DNA of 64,000 bases from Lachnospiraceae bacterium XPB1003 (lineage in GTDB: Bacteria; Bacillota; Clostridia; Lachnospirales; Lachnospiraceae). The notes under the pieces were generated by a model, which had not been told where the DNA came from, did not search any database, and worked only from the letters and a program-made list of their open reading frames with translations. This document shows positions 1 to 6,568 of the stretch, one piece after another. The stretch spans positions 1-64,000 of the forward strand of contig FMVK01000009.1 in assembly GCA_900102065.1 (NCBI GenBank). The letters are read 5' to 3'. Positions within the stretch are counted from its first letter, which is position 1. Each line of letters opens with the position of its first letter. A program made the translations under genes and the position numbers.

Positions 1-139
1 CAAGACAAGAAAAAGAAACTAAGAACGAGGCAAAAGCCTCATAAAAACTAAGGAAAGGAATAAGGGGAGGGTGACAACTATCCTAAAAAATTCCGAGGTA
101 AAGAATGGGTATGACTATATAATACGAGGAGGTTAACCG

Positions 140-229
140 ATGTCATATCCGGTTAATGATAACAATTCATCATTAAATATTAATATACGTGGAGAGTTTG
201 CAAAATGCATGAAAAGGTGGGGGGAATGA
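140..229 (+). CDS. Small ORF (29 aa), translationally coupled to the next gene
   Basis: A short open frame starts with ATG at 140, eight bases after a GAGGAGG ribosome binding site (125-131). A TATAAT box lies at 118-123. The 29-residue peptide (MSYPVNDNNSSLN at its start) has no membrane segment or known motif. Its TGA stop (227-229) overlaps the ATG of the next gene as ATGA, the usual geometry for translational coupling. It may be a real leader peptide or small protein, or the left-over start of a lost gene. Function unknown. Confidence 0.4.
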   Translation: MSYPVNDNNSSLNINIRGEFAKCMKRWGE

Positions 230-672
230 TGAAAAGAATTGTTTTGGATGACTCAGTCAGGATATTGTTTCTATTCAACTTAATAAAGAATAATCTGGAA
301 AAGAAGTCTTTTGTTCCTAAAATCAAAAAATTCTATGGCTATTGTAATAGTGAGAGCTTTAAAGTATCTCCGGTTTTCGTTGGGGGCGGAGTAAAAACCC
401 CATGTGTTTGTATGATTAAAGGGAAGAGTGAAGGTGACAAGTTGATTATTGATATTCACAGAAATTTGGGGTGCATTTTTGCATTTTGTCTTTCTGCGTA
501 TATGTTTTTGCTATCTGTTATAAGTTATGTTAAAGATGAAAAGATTTTGATAGCTGCAATTCTGGCGGGGATACTGATCCTGGTGGCGGAAGAAATCAGT
601 TATAGAATTTCTGTTAATGAATTTCTTCGTATATTAGATGGTAATCTAGGGAAACTCGATCAAGAAAAATAA
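226..672 (+). CDS. Two-TM membrane protein, paralogue of 3738-4181
   Basis: This 148-aa protein is not a family I recognise. It has a soluble N-terminal half with the motif YGYCN...FKVSPxFVG and a CxC pair, then IKGKSE. Two closely spaced hydrophobic segments follow (about residues 77-98 and 105-122), then a short tail with EEISYR. The 147-aa protein at 3738-4181 shares all these landmarks, so the two are diverged duplicates. The start is the ATG at 226 (or the adjacent ATG at 229), preceded by GGTGGGGGG and overlapping the stop of the upstream small ORF. An in-frame ATG at 205 lacks a good ribosome site. The A+T-rich composition differs from the housekeeping genes after 6.5 kb. A membrane immunity-type role is conceivable but unproven. 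Confidence 0.75.
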   Translation: MMKRIVLDDSVRILFLFNLIKNNLEKKSFVPKIKKFYGYCNSESFKVSPVFVGGGVKTPCVCMIKGKSEGDKLIIDIHRNLGCIFAFCLSAYMFLLSVISYVKDEKILIAAILAGILILVAEEISYRISVNEFLRILDGNLGKLDQEK

Positions 673-744
673 TGCTTGAAAGAACGCGTGGAAACGAACT
701 TTTTATTTGTAGGTCTAAAATAAAACGTGATTCTAGAGGAAGAA

Positions 745-1173
745 ATGGAAAAACAGTTATTTATGGGTTATAAACTTGATTCGTTTTGGGATGTCCTTAG
801 CATCAATTCAACTATATATCGATTTGCATGTAAAAGAGTATGGTTGTCAAATCGAACAGAGAATGAAGAAGAGAAAAAACTTCTGATTAAGATTGCAAAT
901 GACTATCTTAACATTTCTAACATTATGAGAGGTGTGGCAAAGTTAAAGCCTAGAAAACACTTAAAGTCTATGTTAGCCATTGAATGCGAATGGGGAATGA
1001 AGAGGCATGGTAAGTATATATGGTATAAAGGATTGGCCTGGGAAGATTTACGTATGGAATATAGATTTACACCTTATGTGAAGCACTTCGAAGAAATACA
1101 CAAGGTAGTGGAGTTATATAAGGAAACGTCTCAGTTATACGAACAGATAGCTGAAATCTATAGAGAAAAGTAG
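745..1173 (+). CDS. Hypothetical helical protein, distant paralogue of the next gene
   Basis: A 142-aa protein with no recognised domain. It is charged, predicted mostly alpha-helical, and has no signal peptide or membrane segment. The C-terminal half (GKYIWYKGLAW ... LYEQIAEIYREK) aligns loosely with the next gene (GKGRWYKANAF ... LFESLAEKYE), so both probably descend from one duplicated gene. ATG at 745 is preferred over an upstream in-frame GTG (727) because GAGGAAG sits five bases before it. It lies in the low-G+C island with short spacing to its neighbours. Function unknown. Confidence 0.65.
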   Translation: MEKQLFMGYKLDSFWDVLSINSTIYRFACKRVWLSNRTENEEEKKLLIKIANDYLNISNIMRGVAKLKPRKHLKSMLAIECEWGMKRHGKYIWYKGLAWEDLRMEYRFTPYVKHFEEIHKVVELYKETSQLYEQIAEIYREK

Positions 1174-1209
1174 CATTGACTAAACTACTAAAATACTAGG
1201 ATTATTAAA

Positions 1210-1626
1210 ATGTTTTTAAAGAAGTTGGAAGTATTTATAAATATTATAGAATTGCGTCAGAAGCAATATAGCCTTGCCTCAGAGTATTTGGCATTGGCTA
1301 ATGAATCTGAGGACAAAGATGAACGTGAAATAATGAACCGGATATCTTTGCTTACACACGAGGCTGCTGACATAATGTCAGATGTTGTAAAAAAAGAAAA
1401 GCTAGTTTTAACACCTATGAAATCAGATGCAATGCAGATAATAAATGCAGATATGTTAGCTAGAGGAAAAGGCCGCTGGTACAAAGCAAATGCTTTTGTA
1501 GCAGAAATTTATAGCGGATATAGAAGCAGAATCTATGCAAAATATTATAAAGATATGAATCTGGCTGCTGACAAGTATGACGAAGTAACTCATTTGTTTG
1601 AATCCTTGGCTGAAAAATATGAGTAA
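1210..1626 (+). CDS. Hypothetical helical protein
   Basis: A 138-aa soluble protein, predicted helical, with a charged middle section and the shared GKGRWYK motif near residue 91. AGGA lies nine bases before the ATG. It starts 36 bp after the preceding distant paralogue and was probably co-transcribed with it. Immediately after its stop comes the first copy of a 30-bp direct repeat (1631-1660), so the gene borders a recombination point. No catalytic motif is visible and I assign no function. Confidence 0.65.
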   Translation: MFLKKLEVFINIIELRQKQYSLASEYLALANESEDKDEREIMNRISLLTHEAADIMSDVVKKEKLVLTPMKSDAMQIINADMLARGKGRWYKANAFVAEIYSGYRSRIYAKYYKDMNLAADKYDEVTHLFESLAEKYE

Positions 1627-1630
1627 GTTA

Positions 1631-1660
1631 GAAGAGCTTAAATAAGGCATTAAGATTTGG
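1631..1660 (+). repeat. 30-bp direct repeat, copy A
   Basis: These 30 bases (GAAGAGCTTAAATAAGGCAT, then TAAGATTTGG) recur exactly at 4365-4394. In copy B the first part encodes the last codons and stop (EELK*) of a gene remnant. Here it sits just after the stop of the 1210-1626 gene. Each copy lies upstream of a leucine-rich-repeat gene. This suggests a duplicated cassette boundary or a homologous recombination point. Confidence 0.85.
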
Positions 1661-1670
1661 AAAGCCAATG

Positions 1671-1700
1671 GGAGTCAATGGGGACGGTTCCATTGACTCC
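1671..1700. repeat. REP-like palindrome with GGGGACGGTT core
   Basis: A perfect 11-bp inverted repeat (GGAGTCAATGG / CCATTGACTCC) encloses an 8-nt loop, GGACGGTT. The GGGGACGGTT core matches dispersed palindromic elements that I recall from Firmicutes genomes, where they are linked to Y1 (RAYT-type) transposases. No such transposase gene is in the window. No T-tract follows, so it is unlikely to be a terminator. Confidence 0.6.
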
Positions 1701-1784
1701 TTCCCAAAGATTTGCGAGTTACTGTTTTAGCTGGAATTAATGATCAGCAGTCTATCCGTGCAGACTATAACACTAAGGTCGGAA

Positions 1785-2777
1785 ATGAAGAAAATAAATA
1801 TAAAACAATTGTTTCATAAGATTTGTACAAAGCAAAATTTGAAAAGAGTATTAGAAGTCATTGCTGCTGTTTTTATAGCCATAATGTTGATACCATTCGT
1901 CAAACCTTTGGAAATAAAATGGGGCGATTATACTGTACAGGTAAGGGGAACGGAGGCTTGGCTGGAAAAGTATAATGGTAAGGATCCGGTGGTTAAGATA
2001 CCGGATTATGTGTGGGCGAGACCTGTTACTACAATTGGTTGTAATTGCTTTAGTAATGATTATATTGAAAATGTGAATCTTTCAAAAAATGTTAAAGTAA
2101 TAGACTGTGATGCTTTTTATGGGTGCGATAATCTTCAAGTTGTAAAAGCAGAGAATGTCGTGGAAATAGGTATGGGCGCCTTTTTTGAAAATACAAAGTT
2201 AAAAAGTGTTGATCTGGGGACACATTTGGAAATAATAGGAGATTGCGCGTTTAAATATTGTACTTCTCTTGAGTATATTCCTTCAACAGATTCTTTACAA
2301 CGTATAGACTCGATGGCTTTTGAATGTAGTGGATTAACAGAAGTGGGAGATTTGTCAGGAGTAAATCTTGAGGCGGATTACATATTTGAGGGTACACCTT
2401 GGATGGAAAAACAACAGGAGGACTATGTGGTCATAAATGGTGTGCTTCAAAAATATAAAGGCGAAGGTAGCATTTCGGTAATTCCTGATACTGTTGAGGT
2501 TATTACTTCAGCATATGGGTATCATCCTGATAGAAATATTTCAGTATATATTCCGTCATCTACAACAAAAATAGTGGCTGTAGATCTTATGTTTTCAGAA
2601 GAGTATACAGTGTATATTCCGGAGAACGTTGAATTTATTGATTATTCGCCCTACATGAATGAACCATATTTAGCAAAGATCATCACAGTATCCGGTTCCT
2701 ATGCTGAACAGTATGCAAAGGAACACGGTATGAACTATGAGATTGTCGATGGCTGGGAAGTACCGGAAGAAGAGTAG
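1785..2777 (+). CDS. Membrane-anchored BspA-type leucine-rich-repeat protein
   Basis: A 330-aa protein with a basic N-terminus and one hydrophobic anchor (about residues 21-40), followed by an outward-facing domain. The middle carries LRR_5/BspA-type repeats recognisable by AFxxCxxLxxVxL and IPxxVxxIxxxAF patterns (about residues 75-200). It ends with a second IP-strand module and the tail VSGSYAEQYA..HG. It is a close paralogue of 5278-6315 along its whole length, including the final GWEVPEEE. BspA repeats usually mediate surface adhesion or protein contacts. ATG 1785 is preceded by AAGGTCGG; an in-frame ATG at 1740 has no ribosome site. It lies downstream of repeat copy A and the REP-like palindrome. 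Confidence 0.8.
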   Translation: MKKINIKQLFHKICTKQNLKRVLEVIAAVFIAIMLIPFVKPLEIKWGDYTVQVRGTEAWLEKYNGKDPVVKIPDYVWARPVTTIGCNCFSNDYIENVNLSKNVKVIDCDAFYGCDNLQVVKAENVVEIGMGAFFENTKLKSVDLGTHLEIIGDCAFKYCTSLEYIPSTDSLQRIDSMAFECSGLTEVGDLSGVNLEADYIFEGTPWMEKQQEDYVVINGVLQKYKGEGSISVIPDTVEVITSAYGYHPDRNISVYIPSSTTKIVAVDLMFSEEYTVYIPENVEFIDYSPYMNEPYLAKIITVSGSYAEQYAKEHGMNYEIVDGWEVPEEE

Positions 2778-2811
2778 ATGCCTGAAAAGTTTGGACTAGA
2801 AAGGCTGTCCG

Positions 2812-3056
2812 ATGTCAAGATGGATTAATAAAACAAGAAATTCGGTAAGAAATAAACCGGGTATGCCACTACTGAAAAAATTGGAATTCAATCCTTAAAT
2901 TCTAATGCTGCAGGAAGATCTGTAGTGGACATAAGTCAAATAAACTGGAAAACTGGAAACGTATCCAATGATAATGTTGCAGAAAGACCGGTAGTAGATA
3001 TAAGTCAAGCAAATTGGAAGACGGGTAGCGTATTCGATGACTGGAGTAAGGAATAA
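2812..3056 (+). pseudogene. Split ORF with a 23-aa tandem repeat, broken at an A6 tract
   Basis: ATG at 2812, preceded by AAAGG, opens a frame whose N-terminus (MSRWINKTRN) resembles that of the LRR protein at 4492 (SKWIDKMKK). The frame stops after 28 residues. From AAAAAA at 2875-2880 the -1 frame is open to the TAA at 3056. It encodes two copies of a 23-residue unit, each containing VVDISQxNWKTG (starting at 2910 and 2979). Joined through the A-tract, the product would be 81 aa. It is either a pseudogene made by a one-base indel or a small gene using slippage at the A-tract. I recognise no family for the repeat. Confidence 0.55.
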
Positions 3057-3060
3057 TATT

Positions 3061-3648
3061 ATGAAAAGTAACAATATACCTGAAAAAGATATAAAAGCGC
3101 TAAAGGCTGTATTAATAATATTTTTTATTTCTTTTAATTTAATATTATTTCTAATAGATAAAACTAAATTGCAAGATTACGGAACAATCCAACTAAATAA
3201 TTTTGTTCTGATTATTCCTAAGTCCTATTGTAATTCTGAAAGTGTCTATTCAAGTGGTAGCACTTATGTGTCTTTAACGCCACAGGTTAGAATATTTGCT
3301 TTTGACTTAGACAACATGACTGAAACTGAAATGGAAGAAAATGATTATATTGATTATAGTCTAACAGAACAGCTGTATTTATCAAAAGATTATGAAGAAG
3401 CAGAGGTTGCATTGGAAGAAATAAGCGATGTATATGGGAATTTAGATATATTATCTTATACAGATAGAAGGAGTTTTCAGAACTACGTTTATTGGGGGTA
3501 CAATAATGGCTTTTGGCTTGTGTTTTTCTTCAATTATGAAAATCAACATTATTTATGTGCTATAAATGATTCAAGTAGAAAGACTTCATTTGATAGAGAA
3601 GTAGGAAGATTTATATTGTCTCATTCGGGGCGAACTAAAATCCAATAA
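3061..3648 (+). CDS. Hypothetical single-pass membrane protein
   Basis: A 195-aa protein with one N-terminal hydrophobic segment (about residues 14-34) and a mainly acidic exterior domain rich in aromatic residues (YVYWGYNNGFWLVFFF near the C-terminus). No known domain is recognised. Start ATG 3061 follows AAGGA at 3048-3052 and lies five bases after the stop of the split ORF. A longer in-frame start at 3037 overlaps that ORF and lacks a ribosome site. Its type II anchor and place among duplicated membrane proteins suggest a cell-surface or immunity role, but this is inference only. Confidence 0.65.
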   Translation: MKSNNIPEKDIKALKAVLIIFFISFNLILFLIDKTKLQDYGTIQLNNFVLIIPKSYCNSESVYSSGSTYVSLTPQVRIFAFDLDNMTETEMEENDYIDYSLTEQLYLSKDYEEAEVALEEISDVYGNLDILSYTDRRSFQNYVYWGYNNGFWLVFFFNYENQHYLCAINDSSRKTSFDREVGRFILSHSGRTKIQ

Positions 3649-3737
3649 AATTAGTTTGGGATGGAAGCGGATGCAAAAATGTGAGCAGTCCATAGGTTGA
3701 GTATTAGCGGTTAGAGGAAAGGTGATTTCGCTCTATT

Positions 3738-4181
3738 ATGAAAGAGATATTAATTGATGATCAGGACAAGATATCATATATTTACCAACTGGTTCAGAAC
3801 AATCTTAAAGAAAGTATATATTCGCCAAATAAGAATAAATACTATGGTTACTGTAATGATAAGGGATTTAAGGTGTCGCCACATTTTGTGGGACGTTCAA
3901 AAATGACACGGACCCGGTGCTCATGCGCTTGTGAGATAAAAGGAAAAAGTGAAAATAATGGGTTAATAATAAGGATATATAGAAACGTCGCTTGTAATCT
4001 TTCTCTCTTTATATTTGTATTTCTATCCTTTATGTCAATAAATGCATATATTGAAAGTGGAAAGGTGATGAAATTTGAAATAATAACAGGCATTGTGATT
4101 CTTGTAATTGAAGAAATCGCGTATAGATCTTCAACTAAAGAGTTCCTACATTTAATAGAGAACAGCACTGGAAATAGTTGA
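3738..4181 (+). CDS. Two-TM membrane protein, paralogue of 226-672
   Basis: A 147-aa protein that matches the 226-672 product along its length: a similar N-terminus (MKEILIDD against MKRIVLDD), YGYCNxxxFKVSPxFVG, a CxC motif, IKGKSE, two adjacent hydrophobic segments (about residues 76-95 and 104-121) and EEIxYR. No family is recognised. The shared cysteines and tight hairpin of membrane helices suggest a small inner-membrane protein with a cytoplasmic N-terminal domain. The purine-rich GAGGAAAGG lies somewhat far (about 12 bases) from the ATG. The reading frame stays open for 66 codons after its TGA (see next entry). Confidence 0.75.
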   Translation: MKEILIDDQDKISYIYQLVQNNLKESIYSPNKNKYYGYCNDKGFKVSPHFVGRSKMTRTRCSCACEIKGKSENNGLIIRIYRNVACNLSLFIFVFLSFMSINAYIESGKVMKFEIITGIVILVIEEIAYRSSTKEFLHLIENSTGNS

Positions 4182-4379
4182 AGAAATGAGAAGTATGTAT
4201 ATGATGGAGCACTGGCAGCCTCTAAAGGTAGTTGGCCCGTCGAAATAATATGTATGGTAAGTTACGGAGATAAAGAAAAAGCATTTTTCACCAGAGACTT
4301 CTATAGTAAAGGAATTGTCACAATGGATGAAAATGAGCGAAAAGCTTACATAAGAGAAAAATTGGAAGAGCTTAAATAA
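4182..4379 (+). pseudogene. In-frame gene remnant after 3738-4181, ending EELK
   Basis: Directly after the TGA of the preceding gene the same frame is open for 65 codons (KYVYDGALAASKGSWPVEII ... ending EKLEELK, then TAA 4377-4379). The nearest in-frame ATG is at 4254 and lacks an obvious ribosome site. The paralogue at 226-672 has no such extension, so this looks like the 3' part of another gene joined here by recombination. Its last codons form repeat copy B. Readthrough of the TGA is an alternative I consider unlikely. Confidence 0.5.
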
Positions 4380-4420
4380 GGCATTAAGATTTGGGGAGGA
4401 ACTTAAATAGGACATTAGAT
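4365..4420 (+). repeat. 30-bp direct repeat copy B plus a degenerate copy
   Basis: 4365-4394 is identical to 1631-1660. It is followed at once by a diverged third copy (4396-4420, GAACTTAAATAGGACATTAG). The exact copies are 2734 bp apart and both precede BspA-type LRR genes, consistent with tandem cassette duplication or deletion at this site. Confidence 0.8.
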
Positions 4421-4491
4421 AGCTCTGCGTTAGGTTAGGCTGGCGCGGAATAATTTTGGATAAATAATAAAAGGGATTGGAGTAGAAGGAT

Positions 4492-5220
4492 TTGAGCAAG
4501 TGGATTGATAAGATGAAGAAATTCAAAAACAAACTGATTGCGGTAGTTTTAGTATTGGTAATAGTTTTTATACTATACAAATTGATTTTTCCGATAGTAA
4601 TATACACCGATGATTATACAGCGGCATTATATTGGGATGGGGCATATCTGACGGATTACAAAGGGAAAGAAAAGGATGTTCAAATTCCAAACTATATTGG
4701 AATATTTCCCGTTGTTTTTATTGGTGGAGATTGTTTTAAGTATACTGATACGATAGAAACTGTAGTCCTCCCTAATAATGTAAGGGGAATAGGAGAGGGG
4801 GCTTTTAGTGGGTGTTTATATTTAAAATCAGTTGAAGCTTCGAATATTAAAATTGTAGAAGGATGTGCATTTTATAGCACACCCAGACTGGAGAGGGTTG
4901 AGCTCGGAGGGGAAGTGCGGACTATAGGAGAAGGAGCATTTGAAGGCGCACATAGACTGGAGAAGGTTGATCTTGGAGGAAAACTTCAGACTATAGGAAT
5001 GAATGCTTTTGCGGAATGCTATGCTTTAACATATATCCCGTCAAGATCATCGCTTAAAGAAATTGGCAGATATGCGTTCTATGGATGCGAAATTGAAGAT
5101 CCGGGAGATTTGACAGGGATAACTGTTGGTGAGGATGCGTTTTTAGATTGTCCGTGGTCTAAATCACCGAGGAATCCGTCCTCGATAAATAATTCTAATT
5201 CAGAAGAAAGCTCAGAATAA
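4492..5220 (+). CDS. Short membrane-anchored BspA-type LRR protein
   Basis: A 242-aa paralogue of the LRR proteins at 1785 and 5278 that lacks their C-terminal IP-strand module and GWEVPEEE tail. A basic N-terminus and one membrane segment (about residues 12-30) precede LRR_5 repeats, including the clear pair LGGEVRTIGEGAFEGAHRLE / LGGKLQTIGMNAFAECYALT. The C-terminus is Ser/Asn-rich (SSINNSNSEESSE). The TTG at 4492 has GGAG 12 bases upstream; an internal ATG at 4513 is an alternative start. It lies downstream of repeat copy B and forms a tandem pair with the next gene. Confidence 0.75.
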   Translation: MSKWIDKMKKFKNKLIAVVLVLVIVFILYKLIFPIVIYTDDYTAALYWDGAYLTDYKGKEKDVQIPNYIGIFPVVFIGGDCFKYTDTIETVVLPNNVRGIGEGAFSGCLYLKSVEASNIKIVEGCAFYSTPRLERVELGGEVRTIGEGAFEGAHRLEKVDLGGKLQTIGMNAFAECYALTYIPSRSSLKEIGRYAFYGCEIEDPGDLTGITVGEDAFLDCPWSKSPRNPSSINNSNSEESSE

Positions 5221-5277
5221 TGGCAATTCATTGTACTTGTAATTAGAAGGCTATAGCTCATAAGGAGTATTTAATAA

Positions 5278-6315
5278 ATGAAATTGATAACAAGAAATGC
5301 TTTACGGAAATTAATAACAAGAAATAATTTACGGAAACTGATCAAAATAATCCTTATAGCGGCCTTTCTTTTTGTAATATTTGGGATAATCCTTATTTTT
5401 GTATCACCGTATTGCCATTCTGTGGTAATTAAAACCAAAGATTATATATATATTCTAAGGAACAATGAGGCAAGAGTTTCAAAATATTTGGGCGATGATG
5501 AAAATGTTATCATACCAGACTCGTTTTTGGGGAAGCCAATCACTTCTGTTGAAGATTTATGCTTTGACGGGAATGAGACTATAGAGAGTGTTGAAATCCC
5601 GGACACTGTAAAAAATATTAGATTTAGAGCTTTTTCTTCATGCCCAAATCTGGCATCTGTTAAAGCAAATAATATTGTTTTAGTAGAGCATGCAGCTTTT
5701 GCTGACGATAAAAATCTAAAACATGTCGACTTAGGAACGCATTTGGAAACAATAGAAGAATATGCTTTTGAATATTGTGAATCTTTGGAATACATACCGT
5801 CTAGGGAGTCATTAAAATCTATTGGTACAATGGCATTTGCTTGGAGCGGAATAACTAAAGTGGGAGATCTGACAGGAGTCAATATTGAGAGTGAAGATAT
5901 ATTTCAAGGTACGCCATGGATGGATAATCAAACCGGAGAATATGTGACAATTGGCGACGTACTTATAGAATATAAGGGGGAGAGCGATATCTCTGTTATA
6001 CCTGAAGGGGTTAAAACGATAGGCGATGCTTATGATATTTATCCGAAGAGAAATATTTCAGTTTATATTCCGTCAACAACAACAAGAATAGCAAGTTATG
6101 CTTTGCTAGTTTCAGAGTGCTATACGCTATACATACCGAAAAGTGTAAATTCGATTATTGATAACGATGACGTTTATTGTCTTGATTATGATCTTGAAGA
6201 AGGCGGCTCGTGCAAGATTGTCACAGTATCCGGATCCTATGCCGAACAGTATGCTATTGATCACGGGATTGATTACGAAATCGTCAATGGCTGGGAAGTG
6301 CCGGAAGAAGAATAG
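5278..6315 (+). CDS. Membrane-anchored BspA-type leucine-rich-repeat protein
   Basis: A 345-aa protein with a positively charged N-terminus that contains a small internal duplication (KLITRNALR / KLITRNNLR), one membrane anchor (about residues 22-45) and LRR_5/BspA repeats. It ends in the same module as the 1785-2777 product (NISVYIPS.TT, VSGSYAEQYA, GWEVPEEE). AAGGAG precedes the ATG by about ten bases. BspA proteins act in adhesion or host-polymer contact in other bacteria; a role here is unproven. It is the last gene of the A+T-rich island; housekeeping-type composition begins soon after. Confidence 0.8.
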   Translation: MKLITRNALRKLITRNNLRKLIKIILIAAFLFVIFGIILIFVSPYCHSVVIKTKDYIYILRNNEARVSKYLGDDENVIIPDSFLGKPITSVEDLCFDGNETIESVEIPDTVKNIRFRAFSSCPNLASVKANNIVLVEHAAFADDKNLKHVDLGTHLETIEEYAFEYCESLEYIPSRESLKSIGTMAFAWSGITKVGDLTGVNIESEDIFQGTPWMDNQTGEYVTIGDVLIEYKGESDISVIPEGVKTIGDAYDIYPKRNISVYIPSTTTRIASYALLVSECYTLYIPKSVNSIIDNDDVYCLDYDLEEGGSCKIVTVSGSYAEQYAIDHGIDYEIVNGWEVPEEE

Positions 6316-6366
6316 TGTTCATGAATTTTGAGGCACAATGCTATTGGTAACGAACCGGATGAAGCT

Positions 6367-6396
6367 TACCAAAAAAGCCGGCGGATGTTTTTGGTA
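6367..6396. repeat. Hairpin after the LRR island
   Basis: A perfect 9-bp inverted repeat (TACCAAAAA / TTTTTGGTA) with a GC-rich loop lies 50 bp after the last LRR gene. It could work as a weak terminator on either strand, but no clean U-tract follows. A GGGGACGG string at 6437-6444 recalls the core of the palindrome at 1671 but lacks its inverted arms. Confidence 0.4.
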
Positions 6397-6568
6397 TCCA
6401 TCGATGAGATTGTACCGCTCGTATGAGTGAGTCCCGGGGACGGAGGGAAGGTAGCATTTTGCGTAGTACACCTCAAAAAAAGATGATAATCACGGCCGGA
6501 CGCGGTATAATTTCAGTATCGGACTGAAAAAATCACGAGCACCGGGATATACAAGGAGGAATCATTCC

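Noticed and set aside
27-40. Hairpin GAGGC-AAAA-GCCTC as a terminator
   Set aside because: The stem is only 5 bp and no T-tract follows.
3-44. Possible 3' end of an upstream gene (frame ending NEAKAS*)
   Set aside because: Only 13 codons are visible and a second frame ends at 51, so the correct frame cannot be chosen.
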